This document shows, in pieces, positions 26,544 through 34,891 of a stretch of DNA of 53,330 nucleotides. Below the pieces are notes generated by a model. The model ran no database searches and had not been told where the DNA came from. It saw only the letters and a program-made list of their open reading frames with translations. Position numbers and translations under genes: made by a program. Positions within the stretch are counted from its first letter, which is position 1; every line of letters starts with the position of its first letter. This DNA is from Myxococcales bacterium (GTDB taxonomy: Bacteria; Myxococcota; Myxococcia; Myxococcales; JAKAPL01), in assembly GCA_021807105.1 (NCBI GenBank), contig JAKAPL010000022.1, positions 1-53,330 of the forward strand, in the 5' to 3' direction.

Positions 26544-27844
26544 CTGCGGAAGCTCGGTCCCCAGGCCGGCGTCGCGTAGCCGCCGTCGTGGGTGAGGGGG
26601 TGCTGCGCGTTGCCGTCCACGGTCGTCACCCACAGCTCGGACTTGCCCGTCCGCGTGGAGACGAAGACGAGCAGCCGGCCGTTCGGCGCCCACGAGGGAT
26701 CGGAGTTGAGCCCCTGGTCCTGCGTGATCCGGCTCACCTGGCCGGTTTGGACGTTCACCGTGAACAGGTCGAAGACGGCGCGCTCGTCCCGGGCGGTGAA
26801 GGCGATCAGGTCGCCGCGGGGCGACCAGCGGGGCGTCTGGTTGTAGTTGCCCTGGAAGGTGAGCCGCCGGGGGGCGCTGCCGTCGGCGTTCATCACGAAG
26901 ATCTGCGGCGACCCCTCGCGCTGGCTCACGAAGGCGATCTGCTTCCCGTCGGGCGACCAGGTGGGGCTCGCGTCGATGCCGTAGCTGTCGGTCAGGCGGG
27001 TGATCGGGCCGCCCGCCGCGGCCATCACGTAGATCTCGTCTTTGTCGCCCTCGCTCATGGCGAAGGCGAGCTTCCGGCCGTCGGGAGAGAAGGCCGCGCC
27101 GGTGTTCAGGTCGCCGTGGGCGGAGAGGAGCTTCTCCGAGAGGCTCGGGAAGAGGACCTCCCAGAGATCGGGGTGGCCCGTCCGGTAGCCCGTGTACGCG
27201 ATCGCCCGGCCGTCGGGCGCCCAGGCCGGCAGCAGGTTGAGCGAGCCGTGGTGCGTCGCCTGGCGCGCGTTCTGGCCGTCCCAGTCGGAGATGAACAGCT
27301 CTCGCCCCCCCCGTCCCAGGTTGCGGATGAAGGCGATCTGGGACTCGAACGCTCCCGGCTCGCCGGTGAAGAATTGGATCAGGTCGTCGGCGAAGCGGTG
27401 GGCGAGCTGCCGGGCGCGTGCCGCCGGGGCCCGGTAGCTCTTCTCGAGCTGCTGCTGCCGGGCGAGCACGTCGAAGAGCAGGAACTGGGCGACGATCTCG
27501 CCGCCGGCCGTGGTCACCGCCCCCTTGACCAGCCCCTCCGCCCCCACGTCGGTCCAGCGCTGGAAATGGATGCCGTCTGCGGTCATCGGCTCGTGGGGAT
27601 CGGCGAGGTAGCCCTTGGGATTGAGGACATTGGGGTCGAACAGTCCGCTCGCCGCGAGGTCGTCGGTCAGGGCGCGCCAGAGCTCGGCGGCCGCCTCGCC
27701 CGCGCCGCCCTGGGCGGCGAACGGGGCCACGGCGAGCGGGTAGGGCTGGAAGCTCGCGCCGCCGATGATGAGCTTGGGCGGCCCGGCGGCGGCCAGCAGG
27801 GCGGTCATCGCGACGGGGATTATCGAGAGCATCGGACGGCTCAC
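26540..27844 (-). CDS. tolB: Tol-Pal system beta-propeller protein TolB
   Basis: A 434-aa periplasmic protein. A signal peptide ends near residue 20, an N-terminal alpha/beta domain (about 25-160) follows, and then a WD40-like PD40 beta-propeller with repeated units such as PAWAPDGRAIAYTG, AAFSPDGRKLAFA, PTWSPDGKQIAFVS and PSWAPNGRLLVFVS. TolB links Pal to the TolQRA motor and helps constrict the outer membrane at division. ATG overlaps the TGA of tolA (ATGA). A pal gene, usual next neighbour, is absent: ppx takes that place. Confidence 0.95.
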   Translation of the reverse strand: MSRPMLSIIPVAMTALLAAAGPPKLIIGGASFQPYPLAVAPFAAQGGAGEAAAELWRALTDDLAASGLFDPNVLNPKGYLADPHEPMTADGIHFQRWTDVGAEGLVKGAVTTAGGEIVAQFLLFDVLARQQQLEKSYRAPAARARQLAHRFADDLIQFFTGEPGAFESQIAFIRNLGRGGRELFISDWDGQNARQATHHGSLNLLPAWAPDGRAIAYTGYRTGHPDLWEVLFPSLSEKLLSAHGDLNTGAAFSPDGRKLAFAMSEGDKDEIYVMAAAGGPITRLTDSYGIDASPTWSPDGKQIAFVSQREGSPQIFVMNADGSAPRRLTFQGNYNQTPRWSPRGDLIAFTARDERAVFDLFTVNVQTGQVSRITQDQGLNSDPSWAPNGRLLVFVSTRTGKSELWVTTVDGNAQHPLTHDGGYATPAWGPSFRR

Positions 27845-28563
27845 ATCTCGGCGCTGCGAAACTCGAGCACGACGCCCTCTCGCGCCTGTGCCGCGAGCTC
27901 CGGAGGCGGCGGGGGGATGGCGCGGCAGCGCTTCACCGCGTCCTCGACCGCGCGGTCGAACACCGGGTTGCCGCTCGAGGCCTGGGTCTGCTGTTCGAGG
28001 ATCGTCCCGTCGCCCGCCACGCTGATCTGCACGTCGGCGACGAGCTTGTCGCGCTCCGCCTGGGGGATGGTGTTCGGCACCACGTAGAAGCGCTTGATCC
28101 GGTCGACGACCCGCGCCCAGTACAGGTCGCCCACCGTCGCCTCCGCGGTCCCGTTCTCGAAGCCGTCGAGCTGGCCCGTCCGGTCGTCGTCGACCTGCTG
28201 CTGCAGCTTGTTCAGGGCATTGCGGAGCAGCTCCTCGGGGCGCCTCGACTCCCGGGACGTGAGCTTCGGGTGGTGCGTCGAGGCGACGGGGAGCGCGTGC
28301 GCCGTGGCCACGACCACCGGCGCGGCCGGCCGCGAGGCGGGCTCCTGGGGCCGTCTCGGCAGCAGCCGCTTGTCACGTGGCGTCCCCAGCCGGGCGAGCT
28401 GGACGTGGATGGCCTGCGGCGGCAGGAGCGACGCGGGGTGGAAGAGCGAGGTGGCGAGGAGCGCGCCCACGAGGACCGCGTGCAGGACGGCCGCGATCCC
28501 GAACGACGCGCCGAGGGGGAACGAGGGGCGCGGCGGCGCGCCGGCGTACACGGCGGCGCTCAC
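27841..28563 (-). CDS. tolA: TolA/TonB-like energy transducer
   Basis: A 240-aa inner-membrane protein. One N-terminal membrane helix (about 20-40) is followed by a fairly short periplasmic linker (40-130) and a TonB/TolA C-terminal fold containing VDRIKRFYVVPN and the signature NPVFDRAVEDAVKRCRAIPP. It would couple the TolQR proton channel to TolB/Pal. The Ala-rich coiled stem of enteric TolA is missing, as in many non-gamma-proteobacterial homologues. Start is GTG overlapping the TolR stop (GTGA); its own stop overlaps the TolB ATG. Confidence 0.88.
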   Translation of the reverse strand: MSAAVYAGAPPRPSFPLGASFGIAAVLHAVLVGALLATSLFHPASLLPPQAIHVQLARLGTPRDKRLLPRRPQEPASRPAAPVVVATAHALPVASTHHPKLTSRESRRPEELLRNALNKLQQQVDDDRTGQLDGFENGTAEATVGDLYWARVVDRIKRFYVVPNTIPQAERDKLVADVQISVAGDGTILEQQTQASSGNPVFDRAVEDAVKRCRAIPPPPPELAAQAREGVVLEFRSAEM

Positions 28564-29027
28564 CGGCGCGTGCCCCCGTGTCCGGCTGGCGGCGCGGCCG
28601 TGGCGGAGAGGGCGTCCGCGTCCCCGGCGGCGTCGGTGATCATCCCGAGGTTGTCGATCCCCGCCCGCTGGATCGCGGCCATCACCGAGACGACGTAGCC
28701 GTAGGGCAGCGTCCGGTCCGCCTTGAGGTAGAGCTCCTTCTCGGCCTGGAGCCGCGCGTTCGCCTTCAGCTTGTCTTCCAGCTCCGCCGGCGGGATCTCC
28801 ACGTCGTCGAGCACGATCCGCTTGTTCGCGTCGATCGACAGCACGAGCTTCGCTTCCCGCGCGGGGAGCTGCGCGGCGCGCGTCTGGGGGAGCGCCACCT
28901 TCACGCCCTGCTGGATGAGCGGCGTCGCCACCATGAAGATGATCAGGAGCACGAGCATCACGTCGACGAGCGGCGTGACGTTGATCTCCGAGAGCGAGCC
29001 GCGGCCTGATCCGCCCGAGAACGCCAT
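28560..29027 (-). CDS. tolR: TolR/ExbD-type proton-channel protein
   Basis: A 155-aa protein with the family pattern: a short cytoplasmic N-terminus, the SEINVTPLVDVMLVLLIIFMV membrane helix with the essential aspartate (in VDVML), and a periplasmic domain with GYVVSVMAAIQRAGIDNLGM. The C-terminal tail is Ala/Pro/Gly-rich. With TolQ it forms the ion-driven stator. It starts 9 bp after tolQ and is coupled to tolA by a 4-bp overlap. Confidence 0.94.
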   Translation of the reverse strand: MAFSGGSGRGSLSEINVTPLVDVMLVLLIIFMVATPLIQQGVKVALPQTRAAQLPAREAKLVLSIDANKRIVLDDVEIPPAELEDKLKANARLQAEKELYLKADRTLPYGYVVSVMAAIQRAGIDNLGMITDAAGDADALSATAAPPAGHGGTRR

Positions 29028-29036
29028 CGCCGGATC

Positions 29037-29750
29037 TTACTTGAAGAAGTGGCGCTTCACGATATTGAGGAAGTCCGAGGAGAAGCTCTGCATCTCGCTG
29101 TCGAGCACCCGGATCTTGGAGAGGAACGAGTTGTAGGCCACGACCGCGGGGATGGCCGCGAACAGTCCGAAGGCCGTCGCGATGAGCGCGTGGCTGATCG
29201 GCTGGGCGACCGTGGCGAGGTTCGCGTTGCCCTGCGAGTAGATGTCGGAGAACGCGTTCATGATGCCCCAGACGGTCCCGAAGAGGCCGACGAACGGCGC
29301 CGCCGAGGCGGTCGTGCCGAGGAACGGCACGGTCGACTCGAGCTGGGTCAGCTCCGCCCCCCGCGCCCGGGTGAGCGCCCGCTCGACGTTCTCGATGCCG
29401 CCGAGTCGCTCGCTCATCGCCTTCTCGCCGTTCTGCGGCGCCTGGGTGAGCTTCGACAGCTCGATGTAGCCGGCGCGGAAGACCTGCGAGACGGGGCTCT
29501 GGACGGTCTTCTCGGAGCCCTCGAAGATCGCGTCGAGCCGGCGGCTCTGCCAGAAGCTCTCCAGGAACGCCGCCGACTGCCGCTGCGCCGACTTCAGGTG
29601 GGCGTACTTGCGGACGATGATCGTCCAGGAGGCGAGGGACGCGCCGAGCAGGAGTCCGAGCACGGAGAGCTCGACGAGCCCGGCGTGCTCGATGACCTCG
29701 ACGTAGTTGAGCCCCGCGGCGAGGACGGGGGCGAGAGGAGCGTGGGGCAT
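29037..29750 (-). CDS. tolQ: TolQ/ExbB-type proton-channel protein
   Basis: A 237-aa inner-membrane protein with three transmembrane segments: about 18-38 (ELSVLGLLLGASLASWTII), about 130-155 (PFLGTTASAAPFVGLFGTVW) and about 170-200 (ATAFGLFAAIPAVVAYN). The TTASAAPFVGLFGTVWGI signature is diagnostic for the MotA/TolQ/ExbB family. First gene of the tol operon. The start at MPHAPL is chosen over an upstream ATG because membrane-protein homology begins just after it. The 125 bp to the divergent lipoprotein gene should hold the operon promoter. Confidence 0.93.
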   Translation of the reverse strand: MPHAPLAPVLAAGLNYVEVIEHAGLVELSVLGLLLGASLASWTIIVRKYAHLKSAQRQSAAFLESFWQSRRLDAIFEGSEKTVQSPVSQVFRAGYIELSKLTQAPQNGEKAMSERLGGIENVERALTRARGAELTQLESTVPFLGTTASAAPFVGLFGTVWGIMNAFSDIYSQGNANLATVAQPISHALIATAFGLFAAIPAVVAYNSFLSKIRVLDSEMQSFSSDFLNIVKRHFFK

Positions 29751-29875
29751 GGCGATGAGGGGGAGCCTGTTCAACCGGGCGGCAAGGCGGGTATTCCCAT
29801 AGCATGCCCGCTTCTCGTGCGTCAAAAGGCCCCCACTTGCCAGGAGCCGGACGCCCGTCCTAGGGTGTCGCCGCC

Positions 29876-30640
29876 ATGAAGCCTGGCCGGTCGCCGGAGG
29901 TCGAAACCAGGGACGGCGTCTCCCATTTAGGCGCCCGCCCGCGGGTCCCGCCGCCGGGGCTGCGCCCGATCGCCGGAGCCCTCGCCGCGCTCTTCTTCGC
30001 TGGGGGCTGCGTCTACTACTTCTCCGGGTCGGGCAATTCCGCCGGGGGGACCGCCCTCTCCTTCCGCTGGTCCTTCGGCGATGCGAGCAGCCCCGAGACG
30101 TGCGCGCAGGCGGGCGTCGCCGTGGTGGAGGTCATCATCGACGGGACCAGCGAGCCGCTCGCGAGCTGCCTGGACGCGAACGGAGTCCCCGGGACCACCA
30201 TCGAGGGGCTCGCGACGGGCACGACGCTCTGGGAGCTGCGTGGCGAGAGCCAGGACGGCCGCGTCCTCTTCGACGCCTGGGGCCAGACGAAGCTTTCGGG
30301 CGGCGGTGACACGGCGGTGGATGTCGTCCTGCCGCCCGCCGCGAGCAGCGGCCTCTTCCCGCTCACCTTCCTCTGGACCTTCGGCGGGCAGAGCTGCGCG
30401 GCAGCGGGGGTGAAGGCGGTCTCCGTGCAGGTCGTCGATTCCGTCCGGGGCGCCGACGTCGACGCCTCGGTGCCCTGCACGGACGACGGCGGCGTCGACG
30501 GCGTCACGCTCCAGGACTTCGCCGCCGGGAACTATCCGTACGCGCTGTCCGCGTATGGGGCCGACGGCGGCTACCATGCCTCGGGCACGGCGGCGATCGA
30601 CGGCGGGCCGGCCGTCGTCTCGGCCAGCCTCGCCCCCTGA
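29876..30640 (+). CDS. Lipoprotein with two related beta domains
   Basis: A 254-aa lipoprotein of unknown function. A longer-than-usual N-region (about 30 residues) precedes the hydrophobic segment and lipobox FAGG|C (Cys45). The mature part contains two similar units, each opening with a Trp/Phe-rich strand (FRWSFG near 62; FLWTFG near 163), then C-A-x-A-G-V and a second cysteine about 20-30 residues on, consistent with an internal duplication. It is divergent from tolQ, and its stop is 9 bp from the murI start, so the two are probably cotranscribed. Confidence 0.8.
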   Translation: MKPGRSPEVETRDGVSHLGARPRVPPPGLRPIAGALAALFFAGGCVYYFSGSGNSAGGTALSFRWSFGDASSPETCAQAGVAVVEVIIDGTSEPLASCLDANGVPGTTIEGLATGTTLWELRGESQDGRVLFDAWGQTKLSGGGDTAVDVVLPPAASSGLFPLTFLWTFGGQSCAAAGVKAVSVQVVDSVRGADVDASVPCTDDGGVDGVTLQDFAAGNYPYALSAYGADGGYHASGTAAIDGGPAVVSASLAP

Positions 30641-30649
30641 CGGCCGCCC

Positions 30650-31465
30650 GTGCCGGTCTTTCGCGCGCCGCGCGACCGCGCCATCGCGGTCTTCGATTCC
30701 GGGGTCGGCGGCCTGACGGTCCTCGCCGCCTTACGCCGCCGGATGCCGCGCGAGGAGCTCGTCTACCTGGGCGACACCGCCCGCGTCCCCTACGGGACGC
30801 GCTCGCCGCAGGTCATCACCCGATACGCCATGAACAACGCCCGTTTCCTCGGGAGCTTCGATCCGAAGCTGCTCGTCGTGGCCTGCAACACCGTCTCGGC
30901 GGTCGCGCTCCCGGCGCTCTCCGCCGCCCTCTCCGTGCCGGTCCTCGGCGTCGTCGAGCCCGGAGCCGCCGCGGCCGCGCGCGTGCAACGGGGGCACGTG
31001 GGGGTCATCGGGACGTCGGGGACGGTCAGGAGCGGCGCGTACCAGGCCGCCCTCGCGCGCCTCTGCCCCGGGGCGCGGGTCAGCGCCGCTGCCTGCCCCC
31101 TCTTCGTCCCCCTCGCCGAGGAGGGCTGGACCGAGGGCGACGTCCCGCGGGAGGCCGCTCACCGCTACCTCGACGGCCTCGTGGCCGCCGGCATCGACAC
31201 GCTCCTCTTGGGCTGCACGCACTATCCGCTGCTTCGCGGCCCCATCGCCGCCGCCGCCGGTCCCGGCGTGCAGCTCGTCGATTCCGCCGATTCCACGGCC
31301 GAGGCGGCCGCCGCGCTCATCCGGGAGCGAGGCGTCGCCCGCGAGACGGAGGGCGCCGGCAGCGAGCGCCTCTTCGTCACCGACCTCGCCGAAGGCTTCG
31401 GGCCCCTCGCCCGGGCCTTCCTCGGCCGTCCCGCGCCCGAGCCCGTGGTGGTCGACATCTCGTAG
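30650..31465 (+). CDS. murI: Glutamate racemase
   Basis: A 271-aa enzyme that converts L- to D-glutamate for peptidoglycan. The family elements are in order: FDSGVGGLTVL near residue 14, LGDTARVPYG near 41, the first catalytic cysteine in VACNTVSA near 78, GVVEPGAAAA, and the second catalytic cysteine in LLGCTHYPLL near 187. GTG start nine bases after the preceding lipoprotein stop. Length and motifs are typical; the last 15 residues are variable. A 21-bp tandem array begins about 12 bp after the stop. Confidence 0.96.
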   Translation: MPVFRAPRDRAIAVFDSGVGGLTVLAALRRRMPREELVYLGDTARVPYGTRSPQVITRYAMNNARFLGSFDPKLLVVACNTVSAVALPALSAALSVPVLGVVEPGAAAAARVQRGHVGVIGTSGTVRSGAYQAALARLCPGARVSAAACPLFVPLAEEGWTEGDVPREAAHRYLDGLVAAGIDTLLLGCTHYPLLRGPIAAAAGPGVQLVDSADSTAEAAAALIRERGVARETEGAGSERLFVTDLAEGFGPLARAFLGRPAPEPVVVDIS

Positions 31466-31476
31466 CGACGCGGCGG

Positions 31477-32044
31477 CTCGTCTCGCCCGGACGAGCGTGG
31501 ATCGGCGCCCCGCCGAGCGCTGGTTTGGGCCTGTCGAGCACTGATCTCGCCCTGTCGAGCGGTGGTCTCGGCCTGTCGAGCGCTGATCTGGGCCTGTCCA
31601 GCGCTGGTCTCGGCCTGTCGACCGCTGGTCTCGCCCAGACGACCGCTGATCTCGCCCAGACGACCGCTGATCTCGCCCAGACGACCGCTGATCTCGCCCA
31701 GACGACCGCTGATCTCGCCCAGACGACCGCTGGTCTCGGCCTGTCGAGCGCTGGTCTCGCCCAGACGGCCGCTGGTCTCGCCCAGACGGCCGCTGGTCTC
31801 GCCCAGACGGCCGCTGGTCTCGCCCAGACGACCGCTGGTCTCGCCCAGACGACCGCTGGTCTCGCCCAGACGACCGCTGGTCTCGCCCAGACGGCCGCTC
31901 GTCTCGCCCAGACGGCCGCTCGTCTCGCCCAGACGGCCGCTCGTCTCGCCCAGACGGCCGCTCGTCTCGCCCAGACGACCGCTGGTCTCGCCCAGACGAC
32001 CGCTGGTCTCGCCCAGACGGCTGCTCGTCTGGCCTGGACGAGTG
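31477..32044. repeat. 21-bp tandem array after murI, about 27 units
   Basis: From 31520 to 32044 there are 25 consecutive 21-bp units in strict register, typified by CTGGTCTCGCCCAGACGACC plus G. Two diverged units come before them. Most units can fold into a small hairpin, and the stems differ in sequence while still pairing: GTCT/AGAC around CGCCC, CTCG/CGAG around GCCTGT, CTGG/CCAG around GCCTGT (31588-31601), and CTCGTC/GACGAG at both ends of the array. Several frames are open on both strands only because 21 is a multiple of three and the unit lacks stops. No start site or signal supports a coding interpretation. Confidence 0.9.
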
Positions 32045-32349
32045 CGGATCTCGCACGACCGCGCGGTCCGCAGAGAGCCGCTCGGCTCGCGCCGTCGCGT
32101 CGGGAGGAGCAGAAGGTAGGCCGGCCTGCTCCAGTTGCCGGGCGGCGGCGTTGGCGCCATCTGAAGGGACGGACCGGACGAGCATTCTCGAAGTCGTCGA
32201 TCAGGGGTGCGATGGGTTCCGTGCCCCGGCCTCGTCTCCACGGCCACCGTCGAGGGCTTCATCATCGCTTGAAGGTGATCGTAGACGGAGCGGCGCGTTC
32301 CCCGGCGAGGTGGGGGACTCTGCCCTCTGTTCTCCACGCGGGCCCTCGT
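32045..32349. other. Gene-free stretch between array and phosphatase gene
   Basis: About 300 bp with one or two degenerate array units at the left (for example a CGACCGCGCGGTCCG palindrome near 32056). No coding region or clear regulatory motif was found. It separates the murI-side array from the convergent histidine phosphatase gene. Confidence 0.4.
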
Positions 32350-32985
32350 TCACCCGTCCAGCGCGGGCTGGATCTCCTTCGGGAGGTGGCGCACGTCGGC
32401 GAGGGCGAGGAGGCGCGGGCCCTCCGGGAGGAGCTCGACGATCGTGACGCTCCCGGGCGGGGCGGCGATCCGGGCGCGGAAGAGGCGAAGGGGGATCCCC
32501 AGGAGGTCGCAGACGAGGACGCGGAGGGTCGCCTTGTGGGTCACCGCGAGCACGTCGCCGTCCGGGTGGCGCGCGCGCAGCTCCTCGACCGCCGCGCGCG
32601 CGCGGTCTGCGATCTGGCGCGCGGTCTCGCCGCCCGGGGGCGCGAGCCGCTCTGGATCGGCCTGCCAGGCGGCGAAGGCGCCGGCGTCGCGGGCGGCGAT
32701 CTCGTGCTCGAGCAGCCCCTCCCATTCGCCGTACTCGATCTCGCGCAGGCGCGGGTCGATCGAGACCGGCAGGCCGGCGCGCGCGGCGACAGGCGCCGCG
32801 GTCCGGCGCGCCCGCTCGGCGGGGCTCGCGACGATCGCGCGCCAGGGGGTGGCCCCGTAGTAGTCGGCGAGGGCGCGGGCCATCGCCTCCCCTTGCGCGT
32901 TGAGCGGCACGTCGAGGGTCCCACAGAAGCGTGCCGCGAGGGCACCGTCGGTCTGGCCATGCCGGGCGAGGAAGAGGCGGAGCAT
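32350..32985 (-). CDS. Histidine phosphatase family protein (GpmB/CobC-like)
   Basis: A 211-aa enzyme of the phosphoglycerate-mutase-like superfamily. The phospho-histidine motif LARHGQTD is at residues 6-13, the YGEWEGL motif near 90, and the second catalytic histidine in AVTHKATLR near 150. Family members dephosphorylate small phosphates such as alpha-ribazole phosphate or sugar phosphates; without a corrin-biosynthesis neighbourhood the substrate is open. It lies downstream of the DUF885 gene on the same strand with a 133-bp gap. Confidence 0.9.
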   Translation of the reverse strand: MLRLFLARHGQTDGALAARFCGTLDVPLNAQGEAMARALADYYGATPWRAIVASPAERARRTAAPVAARAGLPVSIDPRLREIEYGEWEGLLEHEIAARDAGAFAAWQADPERLAPPGGETARQIADRARAAVEELRARHPDGDVLAVTHKATLRVLVCDLLGIPLRLFRARIAAPPGSVTIVELLPEGPRLLALADVRHLPKEIQPALDG

Positions 32986-33118
32986 CGGGCCAGGGTAGCA
33001 CGCGGCGGCCCGGGCGGCGCTTGCGGTCGCGGGCGCGCCGTCCCAGCCTTCGCCCGAGCCGAGACGCGGCCGCCGTCGTCTTCTCGGTCGGCTCGATGGC
33101 TCCCTTCCCGCTCGTCCT

Positions 33119-34864
33119 CTATCGCTGGGGCCCGCCCGCCTGCCCCGCGATCCACCGCTCGACGCGCGTCTTCAGGATCGGCAGCGGCAGGGCGCCGGCG
33201 CCGATGACCTCGTCGTGGAAGGCGCGCTCGTCGAAGCGTGGGCCGAGCGCCTTCTCCGCCTGCTCGCGCAAGGCGCGGATCTCGAGCTGGCCGAGCTTGT
33301 AGCCGAGGGCCTGGCCCGGCCAGACGAGGTAGCGGTCGACCTCGACGCGCGCGTTGAGCTCGGGCTGTCCGGTGTGGTCGATGAAGTAACGGACGGCCTC
33401 TTCGCGCGTCCAGCCCATCGCGTGCAGGCCGGTGTCCACGACGAGCCGGACGGCCCGCCACATCTCCGCGGAGAGCTGGCCGAAGCGGTCGTACGGGCTC
33501 TCCAGGACGCCCAGCTCCCCGCCGAGCGACTCGCAGTAGAGCGCCCAGCCTTCGAGGAAGGCGTTGTACATGGCGAAGCGGCGGAACTTTGGCAGGCCGG
33601 TCAGCTCCTGGGCGAGCGCGATCTGGAGGTGGTGGCCGGGGACCGCCTCGTGGAGGGTCAGGTCGACCATCGCCCACTTGGGCCGCGAGGCGAGGTCGTA
33701 GCTGTTCGCGAGGAACGTCCCGGACCGGCCGGCCTCCGGAGAGCCCGGCTCGTAGAAGGCCGCCGGCGCGGTCTTCGCCTCGTAGGCGGGCATCGCCGAG
33801 ACGCCGTAGGTGAGGCGCGGGAGCGTCCCAAAGAGGCGCGGCAGCCCGGCGTCGATCCGCTTGGCGATGTCGCGATAGCCGGTGAGGAGCGCGGCCGCGT
33901 CCCGGTAGAAGAAGCGCGGGTCCGTGGCGAGGAAGTGGAAGAACGCCCGCTGGTCGCCGGGAAAGCCCGCGTCGCGGCGGGCGCGCTCCATGGCCGCGTC
34001 GAGCCGCGCGACCTCCGCGAGGCCGAGCGCGTGGATCTCGGCAGGCGTCTTTTCGGTCGTCGTCTGGACCTCGATCTCGTGCCGGTACCAGGCGGCGCCG
34101 TCGGGGAGGGCGGTGAAGCCGAGGGTCGTCCGCGCGTTCGGCACGTAGGTGTCGCGGACGAAGGCGAGGAGCTCGCGGTACGCCGGGAGGACCCGCTCGC
34201 GCAGGACGGCGATGGCTTCGGCGCGCAGCCGCCGCTGCTGCGCGGGGTCGATGGTCGCGGGCAGGGTCGCGAAGACGGCCTCGTAGAGCGGGTTCTCCTC
34301 GGGGTCGGCGCCGACGTGGTTTTCGAGCTGCGCCGGCGCCCGCTCCAGGACGACTCGCGGCGGCGTGATGCCGGCCGCGAGCCCGCGGCGCAACAGGGCG
34401 AGGATCTGATCGATGTAGGCGGGGATGGCCCGCATCCGGGTGAGGAAGTTCTCGTAGTCCGCGACGCGCCGCCGCGGGACGGCGCGGGCCAACTCGGCGA
34501 GGTTGCCCGGCGGCGAGTCGATCTGGTTGAGCTGGAGGTACTCGTCGTGGAACCGGAACCCCTCGACCTCCTGGCGCAACGGATAGCGGAACAGCTCGAG
34601 GTCGAGCCGGTCCTCGGCGTCGAGGCCCTCGGGGTCGAAAGCCTCCGCCCGGGCGAGCATCTCGCGCTCATGGGCCTGCCGGGCGGCGATCGCCGCGGGC
34701 GACCAGTCGGTGAGCCGGTCGTCGAAGCGGTCGTCGCCGTTCTCGGTCGCCTGTTCCGGATAGGCGGCCTCCTGCCAGTCCCATTGCTCGGCGAACATCG
34801 CCCAGAGGGCGGCGTGAGGGCTCGGGGCGGCGGCGAGGACGGCGGATAGGGCGAGGGCGAGCAC
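33119..34864 (-). CDS. DUF885-family secreted metallopeptidase-like protein
   Basis: A 581-aa protein with an N-terminal signal peptide (cleavage near residue 13). The DUF885 zinc-site pattern is present: HEAVPGHH near residue 402, an HExxxHH-type motif, and EGWALYCESLGGEL near 435 supplying the glutamate. Members are thought to be zinc carboxypeptidase- or oligopeptidase-like. The GTG start is preceded by GAGG. It follows the caspase-domain gene after 27 bp on the same strand, so two predicted peptidases of different type are probably cotranscribed. Confidence 0.9.
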   Translation of the reverse strand: MLALALSAVLAAAPSPHAALWAMFAEQWDWQEAAYPEQATENGDDRFDDRLTDWSPAAIAARQAHEREMLARAEAFDPEGLDAEDRLDLELFRYPLRQEVEGFRFHDEYLQLNQIDSPPGNLAELARAVPRRRVADYENFLTRMRAIPAYIDQILALLRRGLAAGITPPRVVLERAPAQLENHVGADPEENPLYEAVFATLPATIDPAQQRRLRAEAIAVLRERVLPAYRELLAFVRDTYVPNARTTLGFTALPDGAAWYRHEIEVQTTTEKTPAEIHALGLAEVARLDAAMERARRDAGFPGDQRAFFHFLATDPRFFYRDAAALLTGYRDIAKRIDAGLPRLFGTLPRLTYGVSAMPAYEAKTAPAAFYEPGSPEAGRSGTFLANSYDLASRPKWAMVDLTLHEAVPGHHLQIALAQELTGLPKFRRFAMYNAFLEGWALYCESLGGELGVLESPYDRFGQLSAEMWRAVRLVVDTGLHAMGWTREEAVRYFIDHTGQPELNARVEVDRYLVWPGQALGYKLGQLEIRALREQAEKALGPRFDERAFHDEVIGAGALPLPILKTRVERWIAGQAGGPQR

Positions 34865-34891
34865 GGAGACCTCGGTGAAGGATGGGACAGC

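Noticed and set aside
31477-32044. CRISPR array
   Set aside because: Units are contiguous 21-mers without unique spacers, and no cas genes are present. The same applies to the array at 52996-53226.
31222-32337. Reading the 21-bp array as a heptad-repeat protein (GRLGETS or AGLAQTT type)
   Set aside because: Several frames on both strands are equally open, there is no start site or signal peptide, and the best frame runs antisense into murI. The hairpin pattern fits the data better.
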